From: DASZIT01 sp963819695 | GTDB taxonomy: Bacteria; Actinomycetota; Acidimicrobiia; Acidimicrobiales; RAAP-2 | Length of the DNA stretch: 64,000 bases | NCBI GenBank assembly: GCA_963819695.1 | Contig: CAWFXD010000003.1 | Location: 124,001 to 188,000, forward strand | Direction of reading: 5' to 3' | Part shown: positions 59,560 through 64,000 of the stretch, piece by piece | Layout of the letters: the number at the start of each line of letters is the position of its first letter | How positions within the stretch are numbered: the first letter of the stretch is position 1 | Translations under genes and position numbers: made by a program | The notes under the pieces: generated by a model | The model's database searches: none | What the model was told of the DNA's origin: nothing | The model's input: the letters and a program-made list of their open reading frames with translations, nothing else

Positions 59560-60126
59560 TTAGGAACGGAAATTGTCCGAATACCGGCTCGGGGTCGGGC
59601 CCCATTGTCCCTGGTACTTGGACTTGAGGCCATCGGATCCGTAGGGCTTGTCGGCGGCCGTGGTCATCTGCAGAAAGGAGATCTGGCCGATCTTCATGCC
59701 GGCGTAGATGGTGATGGGTAGATTGGCCACGTTGGAGAGCTCGAGGGTGAGGTGCCCGTCCCAGCCGGCGTCGACAAAACCGGCGGTGGAGTGGATCAAC
59801 AGTCCGAGGCGGCCGAGGGAGGACTTGCCCTCCAGGCGGGCGACCAGGTCGTTCGGGAGGGTGATCTTCTCCAGGGTGGAGCCGAGGAGGAACTCGCCGG
59901 GGTGGAGGATCAGCGGATCGGTGTCCCCGATGTCCACCAGCTCGGTCAGATCCTCCTGGTCCTCGCGGACATCGATCACCCGGCTGGTGTGGTTCCGGAA
60001 GAGCCGGAAGTACTTGTCGACATGGAGATCCACCGAGGATGGCTGGATGCAACCCTCCCCGAGAGGCTCGATGGAAATGGTGCCGGCGTCGAGCGCCTCA
60101 CGGATTGAACGATCGCTGAGAACCAT
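59560..60126 (-). CDS. dcd: dCTP deaminase (possibly dUMP-forming)
   Basis: 188 residues from the ATG at 60126: 'MVLSDRSIREALDAGTISIE', 'IQPSSVDLHVDKYFRLF', 'LEGKSSLGRLGLLIHSTAGF', 'LELSNVANLPITIYAGMKIG' and 'YQGQWGPTPSRYSDNF'. The catalytic Glu-Ser-Arg set is intact. Actinobacterial members often release dUMP directly; whether this one does cannot be read from sequence. In-frame residues before this Met are non-conserved. Confidence 0.94.
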   Translation of the reverse strand: MVLSDRSIREALDAGTISIEPLGEGCIQPSSVDLHVDKYFRLFRNHTSRVIDVREDQEDLTELVDIGDTDPLILHPGEFLLGSTLEKITLPNDLVARLEGKSSLGRLGLLIHSTAGFVDAGWDGHLTLELSNVANLPITIYAGMKIGQISFLQMTTAADKPYGSDGLKSKYQGQWGPTPSRYSDNFRS

Positions 60127-60179
60127 GCCGGCTAGACGATAGTGTGGCCAGCGCACGTGGGCGTAGATCGCCTGCTGTT

Positions 60180-60250
60180 GCGGGCGTAGTTCAGAGGCAG
60201 AACATCAGCTTCCCAAGCTGAGAACGCGGGTTCGATTCCCGTCGCCCGCT
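60180..60250 (+). tRNA. tRNA-Gly (anticodon CCC)
   Basis: Acceptor arms gcgggcg/cgcccgc, D-arm 'gttcagaggcagaac', anticodon stem tcagc/gctga around loop ttcccaa (anticodon CCC, reads GGG), and T-arm 'gcgggttcgattcccgt'. Discriminator T; CCA is not encoded. All arms pair, and the 71-nt length is normal for tRNA-Gly. Confidence 0.96.
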
Positions 60251-60267
60251 CTCTTGTGATGTCGGCT

Positions 60268-60309
60268 CATCGGATTCTGGTGGGGCGCGCCCCTGACCAG
60301 GATCCGATG
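60268..60309. terminator. Long hairpin between tRNA-Gly and the MFS gene
   Basis: 'catcggattctggt' (60268-60281) pairs with 'accaggatccgatg' (60296-60309), with one G-T wobble, around an inner self-complementary 'ggggcgcgcccc'. Situated between converging transcripts, so probably bidirectional. Nothing else is seen in 60310-60401. Confidence 0.75.
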
Positions 60310-60401
60310 GGCAAGTAAGGCCATTGAGGTCGGGCTGGTCAACGAAGAGATGCTCAGCAAACAGCGCCATTTCTCCATGCCTGTTCAATTGAGTGCTTCG
60401 G

Positions 60402-61988
60402 TCAGATATCCGATGGCCCCTGGGACTTAGCTGTTGCACCAATCGGATTTGATCGCGAGACGTTCGAATCGAGCGGGGCATCGAGAGCGCACTGCCAGCT
60501 TCGTTCACCGGCCGGCGGGCTTGGCTTAGTAGCAGTTGGGTTACGAACGAGTGTGCCCGCTAGTACCCCACCGCCTGCGCACACGATTCCAGCCATGACC
60601 ATCGCCGTCCGGAACCCTGGAGCGAATTGATGGGGGCTCAGCGCACTGGTACCGGCGATCCCGGCGGCGAACGGCAGGACTGCCACCGCGATGAGCCCGG
60701 CGGCCCGGGCCACCACGTTGTTGATCGCCGACGCGGCCCCCGCGTGCTCAGGTGGCGCGGCCCCCATTGCCGTGCTGGTCAGCGGCGCAACCGTGATGGC
60801 CAGCCCGACACCGAAGACGACAACGGCCGGGAGCACATAGGTGGCGTAACTGGCCCCGTCGGTTGCCCGGGTAAGGAGAACGAGCCCGGCGCCGACCACA
60901 ACCGGGCCCACGCTCATCTGCAACCGGGGTCCAATTCGGGCTGCTAGCTGGCCCGAATATGCGGAGAACACCAACATGATGAAGGTCACGGGAAGCAGGG
61001 CCAATCCAGAGTCCAGGGGGCTGTAGCCGGAGACCAACTGGAGCTCCACCGGAAGCAGGAACAGGGCACCTCCCAGGGCGCCGTAGACGACAAACGTGAC
61101 GGCGTTGGCCGCGCTGAACTGGCGGATCCGGAACATCACCAGAGGCAACATCGGGCTGCGACGAGTGGCTTCCACAGCTAGGAATACCGGCCCGGTCACC
61201 ACGGCAATAATCATTGCGCCGAGAACGACCGGCGACGTCCAGCCGCGTGTCGGTCCTTCGATGAGCGCGTATGTGAGCCCGGTGAGAAACACAACCGCGA
61301 GTGGCGGGCCGACGATATCGAGCCGCCCGCTTATCGTCGGGTCGCGAGTCTCGGGAACATGCCGGGCCGTGAGCACGAGCACGCCAACCGCCACCGGCAA
61401 GTTAATGAAGAACACCCACCGCCAGGATCCCGCGGCGATGAGGTAGCCCCCTACGAGTGGTCCGGCAGCCGTCGCCACCCCGCCGAGGCCGGACCACGCA
61501 CCTATGGCCCGGGACCGATCCTCGGATCTGAACGACGCCTGGAGAATCGCCAGGCTCGCCGGTGTGATGAGCGCTCCCCCGATCCCCTGGAGAACCCGGG
61601 CGCCGATGAGCACCCCGGCATTCGGGGCCAGACCACAACAGGCGGAGGCAAGGGCGAACCAAACGATCCCGACCGAGAAGACTTTCTTTCGGCCGAACCG
61701 GTCGCCCAGCGACCCACCGAGCAGAAGAAAGGCGGTCAAGGTTAAGGAATAGCCGGTGATGACCCATTGCAGGGTTCCAAGTCCACTGTGGAACGAGCGC
61801 CCGATCGGTGGCAGTGCGATCCCGACAACTGTGGCGTCGAGGGTCGCGATGCCCGAGCCGAACACCGCGGCCGCGATAACCCAACGGCCACGGGCGGTGT
61901 GGTAGGCGATCTGGTCCCCAGCCACAGGTGGAGAACCGCCGTGAGCCACTAACTGACCGTCCGCCGGCCGGCACGGGCCATTGGCCAC
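60402..61988 (-). CDS. MFS drug-resistance transporter, DHA2 (EmrB/QacA) family
   Basis: 528 residues with about fourteen helices. 'ALPPIGRSFHSGLGTLQWVI' and motif A 'GGSLGDRFGRKKVFSVGIVW' lie early; motif C region 'GALITPASLAILQASF', then 'WRWVFFINLPVAVGVLVLTA' are typical of proton-drug antiporters. Substrate unknown. The last 40 residues are polar and unlike family ends. Divergent from the NERD gene. Confidence 0.9.
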   Translation of the reverse strand: MANGPCRPADGQLVAHGGSPPVAGDQIAYHTARGRWVIAAAVFGSGIATLDATVVGIALPPIGRSFHSGLGTLQWVITGYSLTLTAFLLLGGSLGDRFGRKKVFSVGIVWFALASACCGLAPNAGVLIGARVLQGIGGALITPASLAILQASFRSEDRSRAIGAWSGLGGVATAAGPLVGGYLIAAGSWRWVFFINLPVAVGVLVLTARHVPETRDPTISGRLDIVGPPLAVVFLTGLTYALIEGPTRGWTSPVVLGAMIIAVVTGPVFLAVEATRRSPMLPLVMFRIRQFSAANAVTFVVYGALGGALFLLPVELQLVSGYSPLDSGLALLPVTFIMLVFSAYSGQLAARIGPRLQMSVGPVVVGAGLVLLTRATDGASYATYVLPAVVVFGVGLAITVAPLTSTAMGAAPPEHAGAASAINNVVARAAGLIAVAVLPFAAGIAGTSALSPHQFAPGFRTAMVMAGIVCAGGGVLAGTLVRNPTATKPSPPAGERSWQCALDAPLDSNVSRSNPIGATAKSQGPSDI

Positions 61989-62203
61989 ACCAGCTTGGTC
62001 AACGGACCTGCACGTTGATGTTCGGGCTCAGGACCAACCGCTCGCCTTCGAGATGCATGCCCCTCCTTCCGGGCTCGATCATGCCAGCCCTTACGCGACT
62101 CCCGCAGGCTCCATCCACCCTCTGTTATCGCCAACCGGGCAATATGTCGAACGGGCAGGCCGGCGCCCTAAAGGGTGCGCGGGGTCGGACCGATATATGG
62201 GGT

Positions 62204-63190
62204 ATGGATGACGTGACGAGCGTGCCTCAGCGAATGCACGATCAGCATCGACTTTCCCCGCAGACCGGAATCTGCGAGGAGGATGGTTGGTGCAACCTCA
62301 AGAACCGGGGCCAGGTCCTCGAACATGAGGATCTCCGCTCCAATTTCGAGCTCGTCCTGGCCCGGCACGGAATCGAATGGCCCCGGGGTAGTAACGGCTC
62401 GGACTTCGCTTCTGCCATCCCCATCGAGCCATTGGATGTTGGACGCCATCCGTTCTCCCCGGCTCCACCCCGAGGCCCAGTATCGGTTCCTGACGTCTTT
62501 GCTGCGCCGTCGGCTCCCGCCGCTCTCATCTCCGACCGATTCCGGGGTCTAAACCGGGACGAGGGCTCGCTGGTCGTTCTGCCCTCTACCCGATCCTCGG
62601 GTCAGGGGCTCAAAGCCCAACCAATCAGCCTAAAAAAGGCCGCCCCGGTGCGGAGCTTCGTGAGTCGACTCCTGGGGGCGCCCACCGACGACCACTCCCT
62701 TCGGGCGGGATCCGATGGCGAGGAGCAGGTTGCTCGTCAGCTGGCCAAGCTGCCCGACGGTTGGCATGTGTTCCATTCACTGCCTGCCGGTTCACGTGCT
62801 TCAGATATCGATCACGTAGTGGTCGGTCCGGGCGGCGTCTTCATCTTGAACACCAAGCACCATCCGGGAGCCACGATCTGGGTCGACGGTGACACATTCT
62901 TGGTCAACGGGACCAAGCACCCCTACGTGCGCGATGCGCGGCATGAGTCGTTGCGGGCGACTCGGGACCTCACTGAGCAGTCAGGGTTCGCGGTACCGGC
63001 CGTCGCGGTCATCGCGGTGGTCGGGGCCCACGAGGGCTTGACGATTAAGTCGCAACCAGTAGACGGTGCAGTTCATGTGGTCCCCCGCCGAAACCTGGTC
63101 AACTGGCTTACCGGCCATCGGGCGGTTTTCAGTATCGAACAGGTCGGGACCGTCGCCGAGACAGCCCGACACTCTTCCGTCTGGTCCTGA
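62204..63190 (+). CDS. NERD-domain protein (nuclease-related)
   Basis: 328 residues from the ATG at 62204. A non-conserved N-terminal half is followed by a NERD domain: 'AGSDGEEQVARQLAKLPDGW', 'SRASDIDHVVVGPGGVFILN' and 'TKHHPGATIWVDGDTFLVNG'. The Asp and Lys of the restriction-endonuclease-like core are present. NERD proteins are thought to process nucleic acid, but activity is largely untested. Longer in-frame starts upstream lack conserved sequence. Confidence 0.82.
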   Translation: MDDVTSVPQRMHDQHRLSPQTGICEEDGWCNLKNRGQVLEHEDLRSNFELVLARHGIEWPRGSNGSDFASAIPIEPLDVGRHPFSPAPPRGPVSVPDVFAAPSAPAALISDRFRGLNRDEGSLVVLPSTRSSGQGLKAQPISLKKAAPVRSFVSRLLGAPTDDHSLRAGSDGEEQVARQLAKLPDGWHVFHSLPAGSRASDIDHVVVGPGGVFILNTKHHPGATIWVDGDTFLVNGTKHPYVRDARHESLRATRDLTEQSGFAVPAVAVIAVVGAHEGLTIKSQPVDGAVHVVPRRNLVNWLTGHRAVFSIEQVGTVAETARHSSVWS

Positions 63191-63204
63191 CCTGACTATC
63201 CGAT

Positions 63205-63262
63205 TGGTGGCAGGGGCAGAACTTGAACCTGCGGTCCTCGGACTATGCCGCCGACCGAGCAT
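63205..63262 (-). other. tRNA-like 3' fragment with CCA end
   Basis: On the minus strand the bases up to 63205 read as a T-arm 'gcaggttcaagttctgc', an acceptor strand 'ccctgcc', discriminator A and encoded CCA. Upstream, 'gctcggtcggcggcat' recalls a D-arm, but no matching 5' acceptor 'ggcaggg' exists and the anticodon loop lacks U33. I read it as a tRNA remnant, possibly the kind left at an integration site, rather than a working tRNA. The rest of 63191-63353 holds only GC-rich hairpins. Confidence 0.5.
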
Positions 63263-63353
63263 CCGGCCGGGCCCCTTCGGGGGCTCACCGACGACTAGGC
63301 GCTGCGGGCGGTCACAGCGCACATGAACCAGCGCCCGGCATTCACGGTCGTCC

Positions 63354-64000
63354 TCAGTTCGTGACCATCTCGTGTCCGTCGGAAACGAGTCGGCGCACGT
63401 CGGCCATGGCGACATCGAGGTCGGCCAGGTGGCGCTCAACGGCGCCGTCCGGCGTGAGGAAGAGAAACGTCACCCGAGCGACCGGTTCGGCGATGGAGGA
63501 ACCGATCGTCAGGGCATACGACGCACCTTGGGTCCGGTAGTCCTCGACCCGCTGGTCCAGCGCTTGGGGGTCAGAGGTAGACGCGGTCTTGTAGTCGACG
63601 ACGACCAACCCCTCCGAACCCCGGTAGAGGAGGTCGATGTAGCCCTCGAGCAGGCGGCCGTCAACGGGTGTGCAGGCGTAGATCTCCTTCCAGTGCGGCG
63701 AGATGGCGGCCTCCACCACCGACGGGGACTCCAACGCCTGGAGGACCAACATCCGCACGTCTCTGGCCCGGTCCGGCACGGCCTCTGCCTCGCACTGGGC
63801 CACCAGAGCATCGTCGAGGCCGGCCCCGCTGGCCAGATCGATGGTCTGGAGTACGCCGTGGACCGCCCTTCCCACGGCCGTCCCGTAGCGGCCCTTCAGC
63901 CACGGTGGCAAGTCGAGGTCTCGCGGTCGTTTCTGGAGTCCGGGGTCTGTCCCTTCCACCCTGTCGGGCTCTTCCCCGCTGTCGGGCCCTCCCTGGTCGG
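63354..64000 (-). CDS. AddA/RecB-like PD-(D/E)XK nuclease domain, N-terminal part off the window
   Basis: The frame is open to the window edge, so only the C-terminal 215 residues are seen. 'YGTAVGRAVHGVLQTIDLAS' has the conserved His; 'LEGYIDLLYRGSEGLVVVDY' and the following 'KTAS' give the Asp...Asp-x-Lys active site. Bacteria carry this nuclease at the end of UvrD-like helicases (AddA, RecB, AdnA). The helicase part would lie beyond 64000. It prepares double-strand breaks for recombination. Confidence 0.82.
   Translation of the reverse strand, partial: DQGGPDSGEEPDRVEGTDPGLQKRPRDLDLPPWLKGRYGTAVGRAVHGVLQTIDLASGAGLDDALVAQCEAEAVPDRARDVRMLVLQALESPSVVEAAISPHWKEIYACTPVDGRLLEGYIDLLYRGSEGLVVVDYKTASTSDPQALDQRVEDYRTQGASYALTIGSSIAEPVARVTFLFLTPDGAVERHLADLDVAMADVRRLVSDGHEMVTN

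Noticed and set aside
63205..63300. Complete tRNA-Met gene
   Set aside because: The CAT triplet is roughly in place, but U33 and the 5' acceptor strand are missing and the anticodon stem pairs poorly.

Overview
The window is a high-GC chromosomal segment of an actinobacterium. It carries an RsrA/SigR pair, an HspR-type dnaK operon, an actinobacterial PurS/PurQ/PurL purine pathway, DUF2342, SCO6745-family and DUF2510 proteins, and a dCTP deaminase. Six-fold 'DGG.F.FGDA.F.GS.GG..LN.PIVGMA' surface repeats point towards the class Acidimicrobiia. That placement is an inference from protein resemblance, not a computed phylogeny. I see no plasmid, phage or CRISPR locus; almost everything is core metabolism or cell-surface function.

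Layout. 1-5.6 kb: a tight minus-strand block DUF2342-tilS-hpt-folE-folP-(phosphatase-like)-folB-folK for tRNA modification, purine salvage and folate. 5.6-8.1 kb: anti-sigma factor rsrA, sigma factor sigR and an amidase. 8.1-14.8 kb: pyrE-purM-purF, a plus-strand PHP phosphoesterase, a hairpin and short repeats, then purL. 14.9-17.9 kb: two paralogous exported beta-propeller-like proteins. 18.4-20.7 kb: a conserved small protein, then purC-purS-purQ. 20.9-24.2 kb: an electron-transfer flavoprotein with beta and alpha subunits fused, and an FAD-linked 2-hydroxyacid dehydrogenase. 24.2-28.9 kb: a SigE-family ECF sigma factor with its probable membrane partner, a LuxR regulator, an SCO6745 protein and two small proteins. 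29-32.9 kb: purA-purD-purB. 33-41.7 kb: a two-component system divergent from an ABC exporter, hicAB, an SnoaL-like protein, a LytR_C protein and a second ABC exporter. 41.8-43.9 kb: vapBC and a berberine-bridge-type oxidase. 44.1-50.8 kb: the heat-shock operon dnaK-grpE-dnaJ-hspR-clpB. 51-57.3 kb: gpmA, membrane proteins, the glnK-amt ammonium module and a cNMP-binding protein. 57.3-64 kb: a membrane-anchored Fe-S oxidoreductase, dcd, tRNA-Gly(CCC), an MFS exporter, a NERD protein, a tRNA-like fragment and the C-terminal part of an AddA/RecB-like nuclease.

The pathways connect. purF, purM, purL, purQ, purS, purC, purA, purB and purD cover most of the IMP and AMP route and are split over four clusters. 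folE, folP, folB and folK give the pterin branch of folate synthesis. glnK and amt form the usual PII/ammonium transporter pair.

The strongest window-wide signal is about 19 single-base frame breaks in otherwise intact, mostly essential genes (DUF2342, purL, purQ, purD, etf, dnaK, grpE, gpmA and others). In most cases adding or removing one base restores the family sequence exactly. I treat these as residual assembly indels rather than pseudogenes, and give the repaired extent of each gene. I found no clearly undescribed system. The best leads for novelty are the catalytically dead phosphatase-like protein in the folate operon, the EtfB-EtfA fusion, the twin propeller proteins, and two palindromes between the histidine kinase and the ABC exporter.
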